Part shown: piece after piece, positions 25,801 to 38,197 of the stretch
How the letters are laid out: the number at the start of each line of letters is the position of its first letter
Position numbering within the stretch: the stretch's first letter is position 1
NCBI GenBank assembly: GCA_947846985.1
Contig: CANTUZ010000008.1
Span: 41,124,817 to 41,188,816, forward strand
Length of the DNA: 64,000 nt
From: Fratercula arctica
Taxonomy: Eukaryota > Chordata > Aves > Charadriiformes > Alcidae
Direction of reading: 5' to 3'
Program-made: the position numbers and the translations under genes
Notes under the pieces: generated by a model
Seen by the model: the letters and a program-made list of their open reading frames with translations, nothing else
Database searches by the model: none
Told to the model about the DNA's origin: nothing

Positions 25801-26194
25801 CTCATTCGTTTTGGGCCAGCTTTGACTTCGCTATATCTAAGTGGGAAACCCTCTTACTACTTGATTTCATTTGGTCCTGTGATAGGTAAGAAGTTGTTTT
25901 ATGTACTCAAAAGTTACAGGGGGAGAAGAAAGACACATTCAGGTGACAGACAAATGACTAATGGCTCCTTATAACTAGATGAAGATGGAAGTTACTATTG
26001 ACTGTTTCATGCTCTATAAAACCCATTAAGGGAATTGGATGTGAGGTAGCCTTCACTCCCATATATGAACTTTACCATGTGGTTCTTGCATTTACAAACT
26101 TGCCTGGATTAATACATGAAGTGGAGTTAGCCTTCCTCCAGGAAACAACGCAAATCTGCCCAGAAAAGCATTTCTGAGAAACGTAGACAAACAG
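19823..26194. other. non-coding single-copy DNA
   Basis: No supported gene lies here. Open frames reach 137 codons (24713-25126, minus) without recognisable features. A 9-bp stem with a 9-nt loop occurs at 21412-21438. A TA-rich patch lies at 23099-23120. The segment 25801-25885 has a strong acceptor and a good donor and is discussed as a finding. No RNA gene or CpG island was seen. Confidence 0.65.
21412..21438. repeat. short hairpin, 9-bp stem
   Basis: The arms atcatacca (21412-21420) and tggtatgat (21430-21438) are perfect reverse complements, with a 9-nt loop between them. The size is within chance expectation for a window this long. No adjacent T run or coding end gives it a role. Confidence 0.55.
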
Positions 26195-26238
26195 TGGGCC
26201 AAAGTCTCTGCTGGCCCAACTCCACCAAAATCAGAGCA
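26195..26238. mobile_element. possible fossil MITE-like repeat
   Basis: The segment gggccaaagtctctgct followed by aactccaccaaaatcagagc resembles an amniote repeat that begins gggccaaattctgctctc and contains a gtaactccattgaagtcaatgg-like core. The core is poorly preserved here, so the call is weak. It may be related to the copy at 55409-55490. Confidence 0.25.
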
Positions 26239-29200
26239 GCAGACAATTCAGCCATACATTCTTAAAGCATTACTGCTCAAAATCTCTCCCAAAGGGGAAC
26301 AAAAACACAAACAAGAGAAATATTCTCATTAACAAGAAATTAGAGACATTTATTTAATCAGAGATAGAAACATTTGACTCCCTCCTACCTCTCTGTATAA
26401 AGAATTTCCCAAATGATCATCACTTCAGACTATGAAATCTCTGAATTTCAGAGGAACAGGAAAGAGAAACAAGCAGAAATGGAAGGGAGATGCTGTTAAG
26501 GGGAAAATAATTTATTGTTTTCCTCAAAGCTAATGTTTCTTTTTAGGAGACCAAAGTGATCATTGCTTCATTCAGTTTAAGCAAACAAAGCACCAGATCT
26601 AAACAAAGGATTTTAAACAGTAAGTAAATTCCATTAAGAAATTGCTTAACACACTCAAATTAGCATGACTAGATAATTGCAAGAAACAAAATGCTTTAAA
26701 ATTAGTGCTGCCAATTAGGACACAACACCCTCTTAGTCAAGGTGCAACAAATGACCATGACAGTCCTGGTACTCTCTTTTGATACAAATCAAAATGGGGG
26801 ACATGAATTCATGTCTCCTGCTCAAGCAGAGAAAATGGTGTCATTCCCAGATGGGGAAGCAGGACATTCCCAGCACTACCATAAGCATTTCTAATAGTTG
26901 GTTCACACCTCGAATGACTGATACCACAGTAGTGTAGCTAATCTACTTTTCTGTAATTAAGTCATGATATAACTCCTAGAGGAGAAAGTGCATAATATTC
27001 AAGCATGTAAAATTTCCCCAAGCACTGCAAACTACTCATGTCCCTTTCAAGTCCACTGGAGTAAATGTTCACAGCATCCAGTGGAAGACAGCCTGCCATT
27101 TCCCTAATGAAAATGTAGGGTTGAGAAACAGAAAATATTCCAGCACCATCTCCTTCTTCTGTCCACGCAGAGCTTGTCCACTCCCGACCCAGTGTCTGCA
27201 AAACATCCATCACCCTCTGAAAACATTCTTGCCATTAAAGAAAGTTAATATCTTGCTGTTGGTACACCACTAAGAGATGCTACCAGCAATGAGAAGAATT
27301 AGGATGCTTTAGTATTTTTAAGAGGACAAGAAAATATATTCAATTTAGGTCAAATCTTCCATTTGCTGTCTTACCAGTACCCAGAATATTCTCTTCCCTG
27401 TCACAATCAACCAGATGTGCTCAAACTGCACATCGCTCCCACTGAGACAGCACCATGCCCACACTTTGTGAGATCTTTAACAGAGAAGAGAATGTATCTG
27501 AGGCACCTTGGTTTCCAAACTGCACAATGGCTTCTGGCTGTAGCCATCTGCAATGCTGTAGCCTCAAGGTTTTGCTGGAAGACCCATGGATTATGACACC
27601 TCATTCTTCAAATTGGTGATATCTTTCAAAGGAAAGGCCCCCAGACACAGATGCAACTGGAAACAGAACGTCATCACAGGGAAGAAATGTAGACTGAGAA
27701 TATCCAAGCCAAAAAGATTTGAGCTAATTTCAGTCTAAATTAGCTCTGAATCCGTTGGTGCTGTTCAAAGCTTTTGCGATACTGACCTAAGTTTCTAGTA
27801 CTGATGGAGGTTTTTTACTATCAGTTTTTATCAGTGTCCAAATTCCGCTCCAGTTACGATGTTACACCTCTGAAAATCCCCCTTCCTTCAAGACACTGCA
27901 AATTGGTTACTCAAAACCACAGACATCGAAAAAATGTAGGTCTCATCAGCTTTAGTGGTAGCTCAGCACTGCAAGAATTAGTGACACTTGCCTTCCTGTG
28001 GCTCCAAACAAGCACGTGACACCCATACCACAGGACAAATTTTGCTCCATATTTGATAGGACAGACTTCCTTTTTTTTTTTTGGTGCAGAATCCCTGCCA
28101 TAGAAAATAATTAAGACGGTCTCACAGTGGTTATCAAGTTTATATATAAAGAGATAACAGAAGCCAAACAGTTCCAAACACCCACTACTCATTGTATTAT
28201 CCTCCATCCTCTGATTTAATTTGTAACAACTCAATCGCTTGTACTGAGGCACTTGCAGTGTTTCTCCCTTTATCCAACTGCTCTTGTGAGGTGGGAAAGA
28301 AGTTTGACATGGAAAAATATCCACTTGTCAGTCCTTGCGTTTATCAAGCATTACGTAGGTTTCCATTATATACCTTGGAGGGAATTAGAGATTTGATTAA
28401 TTTGCCAAATATGATCTACATAAACAGTTCACTCACTTTCTCTTGAAAATTCTTCCTAAGCTCATGTTTTTCCATCAAGAGATTCTTGTGAAGGGCAAGT
28501 AGGGCAACCTATTCTGCTAGAATTGTGAAGTAAAAGTAGTTTTATTTATACCTAAGATAAGCAAGGGAAGATGTATTAAAATAAACCAGATGTTCTTATG
28601 GGTTAAGATTTTTACTGCTAAGTATGTTTGTTCACATCCCAGTTGTGGGAAACAACTCTTCTCGCAAGCGGTGAATTTCCAGCAATAGAAGCCAAAAGAA
28701 GTGGATGAATTCAAGCTAAGCCATCACTCCCCAAAAACGCTTTTGCTCCACGTGTGTCCAGAATTCTTGAGGAAGTCTCTCACCCCACAATACCCATCTC
28801 TGCAATACATCCAATACAATCCAATAGCTTTCTTCTCCATTGCAAAAGTGGCTGCACTTGTATTTGAACAGAGGCTAAGCAGGATGAGAGTAATTCCTTG
28901 ATTCAGAGTTAAGCTCTTCTGATGAAACTATCATGTATTTGTTCAGATTCAAAATACTCCCTATATCCTTCTACCAGATGGGCAAATCACTTTCATGTCC
29001 TACAGCATCTTTTACTCCCAAGGAGCAGTCTTCTGTGTAAAATAAAGGCAGAACTGAGCACTAAACAAATCAATTCACTCACTGCTCTCCTGGCCAGCTT
29101 GGGTTTATTTTTTAACTTTTTTTTTTGTTATTTTGTTTTTACACAAAGTAAAGCTTCCCTGGAGGGATGTTTCATGAAGTTTCATCCTGCTGAAGTCTTT

Positions 29201-32191
29201 CTGGCATGTGAACTGGAGACACCAAGATCTCCCAAATAAAATTTTATTCCAATCCTATCTTATCTACCAACGCAAGTTTTTAGGTTTTAGCCCCTCTTCT
29301 GCTTTCTCCACAGAAATGGAATTCAGCTCAAAAAAACAAAGAATAAGGAAAGTTAAAATCCCAAGCCTTACCTTTAATCTGGTACTGCAGTCAGAGGGTA
29401 TGGCGTTTGACATTACTAAGAACCGTCAGACTAAACTCTGACCTCTTGGCCACATCTTACCACAGGTGAAATCAAAGCTGCTGAGAGCTGATGCCAGTCT
29501 GGAAATTCTCCCAATAAAGTTGATGTGGTTTCAGAGGCTCTAGCACTGACTCTTCAAATTATTTTGTTTATTATTTCCTATTGATTGCTTTGTTTCTCAC
29601 ACGTAAAGCCAGATCATATCTTGCAGCACCCTGCAGGTTGGTATTTTTTTTTTTTTTAAATAATTCTTAGCCAAGGGTGTTGCAAGCAGATGGGTTAGAA
29701 AGAAACGGGTTCCTGAGCCAGATGAGATCATCCTATATCATGTGTGAGCTCTCACCCTCCCAGACTCAGGCCAATTAAAAGGCAGTTACCAGATAATACC
29801 CTATAGGCTTTGAATGTACCCACATTATGCAAGTGTACTGTCACAACAGTTCTTCCCAGAAATGCGGGAATCTGCAACGTTTACTCTTTCCTTGCACTCA
29901 GACTGTTGCTATCTTGTTGAAAAAGACATGGTGAGGAGAGACATGCTGCTCTGCAAGGGGAGGGGGTATCACAGCTGGATGGGATCCCTGCAAATCCAAA
30001 CATTTAGGAACAGCTTAAACCAAAGTCAGAAAAAAAAAAAAAAAGTCATGATTGCCAGTGCATTTAGAAACCCCCAAGGCAGAGCTGTCAGGATGGTACA
30101 GGAATCTTTGCCATCCTCGTCCCTGTGTCATCAAGATCTGATGCAACTTGCTTTCGAATGTTAAGCTGCCTGTGCCGTGGTGGCGCAGAAAGCCTCCCTG
30201 CAGGGGTACAAAACAGCACTAGTCCTTTTCAGTATCCCAGACAGCAGAGAAACTTGAAGGCTAGAAGAGCAAAACAGAGCTATTTAGCCCACCCACCCAC
30301 TGTCAAAGCTTTCTTTGCATGAAGTACAGCTATGGGCAGCCACTCTGACAGCATTTACTGAAAAAGAATGCTGTTTTCCTTCTTAATTAAGAGTTAAGCA
30401 TTAACCAGGGATTTATTGGTACATAGCTGCTGTAAATAAAGACTGTGCGCTTGGAATATGGCACAATTTGTCTACCATGAGTGCTACAAAAAGAAAAGGA
30501 GGCCTGCCTATAACATACTCAATAAATTCAACACATATTAATACAAAAAGCATAGCACAGAAGAGGTGGACTCAAGGGCCAGCACAGCTACCGGTAGCAG
30601 TGAGAGTGCAGAAGCATGGAAAATGGGAAAATAACCCGCTAAGTGTCCCAGGGAATTTGCATCATTCTTGTTGAAGTATGATCTCTAGTCCTTCCCTGAT
30701 TACTTATATATTAGCTAGATTGATGCTATTTGGACTTACCCATACTAGTGACCACACCATGAAACTGACCTTCTTAATACTTAGAAGAGCAAACCTAGTG
30801 TTTCTAAGAGCATTCGAAAAAATGGTGTTGTTCATACTACAAGCATATCTGTCTACTAACTGTCCTCAGGTGCGTTCAGGAGCATCCTCACACCTGATTA
30901 GCTTTGGAAGCTAAAAAACAAAAGTGCGAGCTTCAGCTTCAAGTGCAGCTTTTCCTCAGCTTGGACCGTTTACAAAAAGCTCTCCCTGGTGGGAACTCCC
31001 AAATATCCTCCAAATATGAGGTTACAGTTCATAGCTCGGTTGCTCCACACATGTTGAGTAATATTCAAAATTCAAATCTAAAGTAAGAAGAATCAGATAT
31101 CAGACACTTGATCATTTGATAATTATACAGAGATACTGAGAACAGATTTCTTTAATGATTTAAGCACTCAATAAAAGAGACTGTACTTAATATCTATGTT
31201 AAAGAGAAAAAACATTTGGAGATCAGGAAAGAAAAAAAAAGCAGCTTAGGAATAGGATAAGAAGGGCTTTCTACAGAAAATGAAAGTGTTCAAGAGAAAC
31301 ACTGGCTGGCAGAAAGCAAGGAGAAATGCCTGGAAGAGATGAAGCTACATGTGTATTTACCAGTCTAAGACCATCCCTACTGGAAATTCACTGCTCATCT
31401 GCAAGAACAAGGGATTATTTGACCATAGCTGGATAGAAATCAAAATCCTCAGGAACACATTCTAAAAAGTAAGACAACTTCGTTCTTGTTATTTTTCTAT
31501 TTTGCTCCTTGCATAATGATAACATTAGGAAGACAGGACCAACTGTGTCTCTGGAACACTTACTGAAAACAGACTATTCTGTAAGCATTTGGAGCCATAG
31601 AAATGTTTGAAACAACAGCTGGAATCACATTTAATGACAAATTAGGGAACAAACACCCTGATATACATAAAATAAAGACGTGAGTTGCATCAATGTGACG
31701 TGCAGCAACAGCACAAGGTCTCAAAGTAACTCGAAGGCTTGTAAAAAGAGGACAAAAGTGAAGAACTCGTGACAGAGGGACAGGTCCAGCTACAACCCTG
31801 GAAGCACAGGGGGAGGCAGGAGCTGGCTATATTTGAAGAGACGAGGCTCGGAGAGGCTGGACATGGCGTGGGGCTTACCCTACATCAGCAAGTTTCTCAC
31901 TGCTGCAGGGGAAATAGGAGAAACCCAGAATTTATTTTAAAGTGTCTCTAACCAGTCTTTTATGAGGACCATACACTTTGTTAGAAAAAGACAAGCAGAA
32001 TTTGTGTACCCTTCTTTCTAGCAAAACAATAGTAAAAGCCTTTATACATAAATGTTTAGATAAGAGTTTGTTAGTCTTACAGTCATAAGCGATGACTAAA
32101 CCCAGATGAGAAGTTCTGGCAGAAAGAAGCAGCAAGGACCTAGGGAAGGTTTTTCTTACCAAGACGACAGTAATAAGCGTTCTTGTTTTCT
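26239..32191. other. non-coding single-copy DNA, some of it regulatory-looking
   Basis: No supported gene lies here. The stretch 26500-26730 is AT-rich, complex and dense in homeodomain-type (taatt, attag) and SOX-type (aacaaag) core words, discussed as a finding. Homopolymers include 12 T at 28071-28082, 14 T at 29644-29657 and 15 A at 30030-30044. None is attached to a recognisable processed gene copy. Open frames do not exceed 137 codons (27911-28324, minus). Confidence 0.6.
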
Positions 32192-32262
32192 TTAGCTTAG
32201 TGGATAAGGCATTGGGGATACTTGAAATCTTTATTCACATCCCTACTCTACCTCGCTGTGCC
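32192..32262 (+). mobile_element. possible tRNA-derived SINE head (MIR/CORE-SINE-like)
   Basis: The segment contains tagcttagtggataaggc, which fits a tRNA-type A box. After a typical distance comes ttcacatccctactctacc, which fits a degraded B box followed by the ccctgctctgccac block of MIR-like SINEs. There is no acceptor-stem pairing, so this is not a functional tRNA gene. Sequence after about 32262 no longer resembles the SINE core. The assignment is tentative because it rests on two short matches in the right order and spacing. Confidence 0.4.
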
Positions 32263-35200
32263 CTACATGCCAGTCTCAACTACAGGATTATTGATTCTGA
32301 TACAGCTCTTGTTATAAATTTCTAAAGCAGAACCTTAATTGAGGTGGTTTGGGATAAACTTTTCATCAAGATAGGTATGTTTACAGTGAAGTGTGGGGTT
32401 TTTCCCCCCCTCTATTTTAAACCATAGCCTAGAAGTAGAAAGTTACAAGTGTCTGAAAAACAGCAGAAATAGCAAGAATGGCTGTGAACCATATGGTTAC
32501 CTTCGCTGTATCTTAGAGTGCGTTGTGTCTGCAACTCAGGACAGTTATTTTTTTTTTTGTCTTCTGTTTTTCCAAACTCTTCTTGTGATGGTTTTCAGCT
32601 CAAGTTTCAGAAGCATTTTCCAGAGAAGCTGAAGAAGAGTTCTTCAAATCCTTTATTTTAGTTATAAGACTGCATTATACCTGATCTGAACAAAATCCAG
32701 GCGAATCAAAATCCCTAATTTGGAATGCATATTGCCATAAATCTGTAGTGTCCATCACAGCATATTTGGGGGAATAATATGCTGCTGTTATACATGATTC
32801 TTGTGTGTCCATATTTGTTAGTTACATTTAGAAGACATTCCATACACTCTCCATCATATCATCCACACGTGAAGTCACTGTAAAGTTACAGTCTCCTTCA
32901 TGATGCTGCAGGGCCAGGCCTTTTAGAAGCTGATCCCTCGCACTGTATACCATAGTCTCCAAATTAAGCATAATCCCCAATAAAAAACCCAAACATGTAG
33001 TTCTCCGTGCTAGAGAAACATCCCCGCAGAGATGGTCTTCCCTTCATTTCCTTACATGCATGGTTTACAGCTGTTCTGACAGCTCCCTGTTCACACTTGA
33101 ATATATTAATATTCCTACACTATCAACAATTTCACCTGTTTCTGTACACCTTTGATAAGCCACTAAGATACATTTCACATTTCTTGTGTTTTGGAAACGT
33201 TGAGGATATAAAAGCAACCATGGTAGATCTAACACAGTATCTACCCTCTAACCGCGGCTGACGGCATATTTGGGAAGGAGAGGGTTGGGGAGAAGAGTGA
33301 GGGCACAGGAATATCTCCCACTATACCTTCCTGGCTTTTGGAGAGCAGTGGTTTACAAACCCTTTATCACATTTGCATCCTATTTAATGCACCTCGGTAA
33401 ATTGAGTTACACAGATAACGTACCTTAAAATATTGCATATATTTTGGATCCAGAAGTACCCAGCATTAACTCATGTCTCTTCACAGGCAACATAAGCCAG
33501 TTCTACTTGCACCTGTAGGTGGGGTGAGGTGGAGGGGACAATTCTCACTCCCTAACTTTAAGCTCCCTTTTAATAAAGTTCGGCATTCAGGCTCTCTGCC
33601 TCCCAAGGGAGCCTCCCTCTTGCTCCTGAGGACATTTGTACATTAATGCTCACGTACTGCTTCCAGACTCTACCAGACCAAATGTGCACAGCCGTTCCCA
33701 TGGGTAAGCGCACCCAATGTTCTGTGCCCACAGAGGTACCTGGTTGTGTGCCTGCAGTACATACACCGCTCATCTTCGCTCACTTCATTTAACTAATATT
33801 TTTCCTTTTGTCTTCGGTTTTTACATTATTTTCTGGAGGGCTCCTCTTCCACCCTTTTTCAAGGTTTTCACATTTTTAATTTTTTCAAGTTTTCATGTTG
33901 TTAATGCTTTTCTTAAAAAAAAAGTATAGGAATTTGAAAGCACCAAGCATTTCCACATGAAAAGCCCTCACTGTTGACTACCAAGGTCTAACACTGAAGC
34001 ACACAAAACCCAGACAAAAGCCTCATTACAGATAACACAACATTCCCCCAAACCCTTAGGACTGTATTACTTGGAAGAAAACCCTACGGCCTGCAATCTA
34101 GCTAAAGACATTGGCGTGTGTGACTTTCTTTATTGTGCCTTTCAAACTTAAAATAAGTTTTGCTTATGCTTATTTATAACAACATTCATGAGAACAGCAT
34201 CATGGATGTGTATAAATACAACACTGTCATAGCTGAAATAGTATCCAAGATCAAATAATAAAACCTGGGATATGGTTTTGAACATACATAGTTGATTTAA
34301 AGCTGCACAGCTCTGAAAACACACCATTTTCTGAGGCGTGTATTAAGTGCGCAGCTCTGCAAACACAATTTATCATTGCCTTAAGTGCGCAGTCTTAATT
34401 ATGCTCCTGCCCAAAAATCTCACTTACTGTTGCTCTGTGAAATATGTATGTACTGCAAATGACAAAAATTAAGAGAATGGGGTTTATTTGGTTTTCCATT
34501 TAATGTAGCTTTCTTATGAATAGTTAAACTGTCCGTGTTTAGTTTGCTGTGCTGTTTGTGTGTTTTTCTCTTAGCAACAAGGAGAAAAACAGTCTTTTAA
34601 CTATAGGAAACCATAACTGTAAGAACATAAGAATTGGCATAGAAAATAGGATATTTGAAACTACCCATAACAAATCATTTACATTGTTTAAGCTACAAAT
34701 TGAAGGTATTCCGTTAACTTTGAAGTAATGTAGTTTTGTGTAAATACAAACAAACATTTAGAACCATTTTACACAGAAACTTTCTTCCCAAAGAGCTTTA
34801 CATGTGGAACCCATTCAAATCCTAGGAAACCCCCAAGGACTTTTGTTCATAGGAATATTCCAACTCAGCAAGATTATTAATTTATTTAAAATTAGTCACC
34901 ACTTTATGTATTTGCAGAAGTGAGTTTGCGTGAAAGATTTCTTACATACCACCGAAATACAGATACCTCTATAGCAAGATAAAGTTTTTCAGCAGCTCTA
35001 TACCACAGGAGACACCAATAAATAAAGCCAACAGGCTTGAATACAAGTTCAAGGAAGAGACAGAAAGGTAGAACATAACAGATTAAGTTAAAACTTGACC
35101 AGGACTGGATTTTACATCATTTCTCCAAACAAAAAGTGTAACGCAAGGTAAGCAAAAAGCAATATATTCACAAGTCAAAACCTTGCCTCTGCATCTTGTG

Positions 35201-37324
35201 AAAAATCTAGCCTCTGCCAGCGATGGTTTATCCTCATTTATCAAACCCCAGAGGAAAGTGCCACTGGTTTGAGCACCACTAGAATCACCTGCAAGAGATG
35301 AGCTATTGCACAGCAACGCTTTGAGAGGGGAATATACTCCAAAATTTCACAGCCTGGAGGCTGCAGAATATCTACTGATTAACTTGGGGGGGGGAGGGGG
35401 TAAGTTTTACTAAAGGAAAAGTATTAGCATACAGCTGACAAAAACCCCCTCAGGGTCTCTTATCATCCTGTAAATCTTAAGCTGAGAATGACTGCCATGG
35501 CCTGTTAGGCATGTCCCACACAGCTTTAAGGTCTTCCAAATACCTCACTGCAGATTGGTGCCATGAGCAGCTCCAAGCCAGTAAGCTGTCCTGGTCTCCG
35601 CTTTTCACAAAAATATTCCAAACACAAATATTTGTTGTCAGTGAAACACTAAGAAAAATGCGCTCACCTTTGCAGCTTTCAGCAGGGTTTGGAAATTAAT
35701 GACCCATGAGTTGGCAGCACACCTTCTCCTTCCTTGGGTTTGGAATAACTCAAGTAAACTACGATAGCAAAGTGCAAAACAGGGTTTAAACAAGAAACTT
35801 CCCAGAGTGTTCAGGTCTTCAGCAAATTCCTTGTTCTTAATCTCCATTACTGTATAACCAGCTGCTGTTTGTGAGTTTTCTGTGGGAGGAGGAAGCTAGC
35901 TCTTATCAGGTGGGGAAAATTAAGGTCAGAACAAGAGCTGGGCACTGCTTAAGCCTTGGTCAGTTTTTCTTTCCTCCAGCATCGTGCTAATCTCAGCCTG
36001 AATATTGCCCACAGGTAAAAGCCAAGCCCCCCTGCAGTTAGGAGAACAAAAAGGCGAAAAAGATTATGATCTTAAAACAAGATGGGGGAAGCAGGTGTTA
36101 TTTACTGCCATGTTTTTGAGGGTCAGCACGACTCTAGTGGGCCTAGTCATATGCTAAGTGAAGCTGACAGCAAGGATGGTGTCCTCCCTCCCCCTTTTTC
36201 TACACAATACCAGGTATAGTGGGCAGTCTCAAACCTCAGCAGGCTCTTTGAACATTGCAGTATCACCAGTACTTGTGTTGCTCTTGGGTATCTACACTGA
36301 TCAAGACCTAAGGCTGCATTAAACTGCACAAGGCACATCCTCCAGCATTTAAAGGTACAAGTAAAATGCAGAAGTTCCTTGTAAAGCCAGAAAGGCTGAG
36401 ACAAACAGATGCACCTGTGCTGTCCCAGGCTTGGTAGTCAGGTGTGTTTAACTACTTGTGCACCATGTAACACACTGCCCGCGTCCACTATTTGCACTGA
36501 CAAATGCTTGCTCTGGGCTGACCCAGAGACTCTGGGAGCTTAGTCCTAAACAAAGAAAAATCAAGCTAATTGCTAAATTCAAGCTAGTAACTCTGCAGCT
36601 TTTAATCCACTCAGTAAGCTAAACTGGCATCTGACATACTGCAGATTTTCCCCAGGACTCCCTACAAAGCTGCAGCACACCCTCTGAAGGCACAGTTGTG
36701 GCTCACCACATTGCATTCCCACCAGAGATGCCACACAAACGATCTGGTGGCACACAAACAAACACTGCTCCTGAGTAGCGTCTTATCAAAAAGACACCTT
36801 TTTGGTAGGAACTGTTGAACAATACCTTCCTCCAACATTATATGGCAGCTTTATCTAAGCAGTTCTGCAGATTGAACTACACTTGCAGTCTTGGAGGAGA
36901 GACATGACTGTGGAAGTGTGTTTCCTTTTAGCAAGCTCAATGTCTCTTGTCCAATCTCAAAGTCGAATTAGTTGCTTTCATTCTGGTTTTTCATTTTAAC
37001 TCAAGCCCACAATTAAACTGTATGCAGATTTGAGCTGCACGTGCTTATTGGAAGCGGCAGGCTCTGAATGACTGGCATACCTCCAAGCTACAGCCCTGCT
37101 ACAGCCAGGGGAGCTTGAAACCAACTCTCACCAGTTCCTGGACTTAAAGTAAGCTCCTTCTGTGTTTGGGCAAGCCCAAACCAGTCAATGGTACCTGTGA
37201 AGATCAAGGGGACATCAGGAGACAGGATCAGCTGATCCAGAACTCTGTAGTTTACATTTGCTGGAGGGGTTTTGAACAACCACCTGACTGCATCTTCTGT
37301 TTACAGAAAATAAAGACTAGATCC
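32263..37324. other. non-coding single-copy DNA
   Basis: No supported gene lies here. Features of note are a G-rich tract at 35386-35400 (nine G, A, five G), which lacks four separate G3 runs, and a set of short direct repeats at 34303-34396 discussed as a finding. Open frames stay below about 86 codons. No CpG island was seen. Confidence 0.65.
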
Positions 37325-37945
37325 TTGTTAGTGTAGTGCTCCCCATACTACACTCCCACAGAGCAGGCCACACGATGCAGCCAAGGATGTGGTTGGCTTT
37401 TGGGGCTGCGAGCACCCATTGCTGGCTTGCGTTGAGCTTCTCATCCACCAACACCCCCAAGTCCTTCTCCTTAGGGCTGCTCTCAATCCATTCTCCACCC
37501 AGCCTGTATTTGTGCTTGGGATTGCCCCAAACCACATGCAGGACCTTGCACTTGGCCTTGTTGAATTTCATGAGGTTTGCACGGGTCAACCTCTCAAGCC
37601 TGTCCAAGTCCCCCTGGATGGCATCCCTTCCCTCCAGTGTGTTGACTGCTCCACACAGCTTGATGTCATCTGCAAGCTTGATGAGGGTGCACTCAATCCC
37701 CTGTCCATGTCACCAAAGTTGTTAAACAACACCAGTCCCAGTACCAACCCTTGAGGAACACCACTTGTCACTGGTTGCCACTTGGACATGCAGCCATTGA
37801 CAGCAACTCTTCGAGTGTGGTCATCCAGGCAATTCCTTATCCACCACGTGGTCCATCTGTCAAATCCATGTCTCTACAATTTAGAGACAAGGATGTTGTG
37901 TAGGACAGCGTCAAACACTTCCATAAGTCTAGATAGATGATGCAG
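37325..37945 (-). pseudogene. broken CR1 reverse transcriptase coding remnant
   Basis: This is the RT palm and thumb part of CR1 ORF2, which in an intact element copies the element's RNA into DNA at the target site. It is interrupted several times. There is a one-base loss near 37943 ahead of motif A, an in-frame stop near 37878 and a one-base loss near 37701 between SGVPQG and LADD. Towards 37385 the frame degrades again, after the ILGCI block. The two longest pieces are 37586-37789 and 37317-37607, in different frames. The copy is clearly inactive. Confidence 0.9.
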
Positions 37946-38197
37946 TTGCTTTTCCTTTATCCACCAATGCTGTAATGCTCTTGTAGGTGGCCACCAAATC
38001 TGTCAGGCACAGTTTGCCTTTAGTGAAGCCATGTTGGCTGTCACCGCCAGTTCCCTCAGGACCTGTGGGCTTGTGCACCTTCAGGTTTCTCAGATGATCT
38101 CAAACCTGGTCTCCTCCTACAGTGGGTAGTTCCTCGTTCTCCCAGTCCCTGCCTTTGCCTTCTGCAACTTGGGTAGTGTGGCTAGAGCCCTTACCCA
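37325..38197 (-). mobile_element. CR1 LINE fragment (ORF2 reverse transcriptase region)
   Basis: Read on the minus strand from 38197 to 37325, this is an internal piece of a CR1 non-LTR retrotransposon. In order it shows the pre-RT segment ending around LRELA, then SQHGFTKGK (about 38035-38010), the KAFDTV-like motif A region (near 37905), SGVPQG (about 37765-37748), an LADD catalytic motif (37676-37665; CR1 usually has FADD) and the thumb region with [11 protein letters not shown] (about 37577-37545) and [11 protein letters not shown]. The 5' part of the element is missing. So are the rest of ORF2 and the 3' untranslated region, which means sequence was lost after insertion. A join near 38044 skips the segment between LRELA and SQHGF. 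Confidence 0.95.

Noticed and set aside
35386..35400. Possible G-quadruplex (nine G, A, five G)
   Set aside because: Four separate runs of three G with loops cannot be placed without using single-base or zero-length loops in an unusual way.
37336..37754. Two overlapping plus-strand open frames of 121 and 129 codons
   Set aside because: They are antisense shadows of the CR1 ORF2 remnant on the minus strand.
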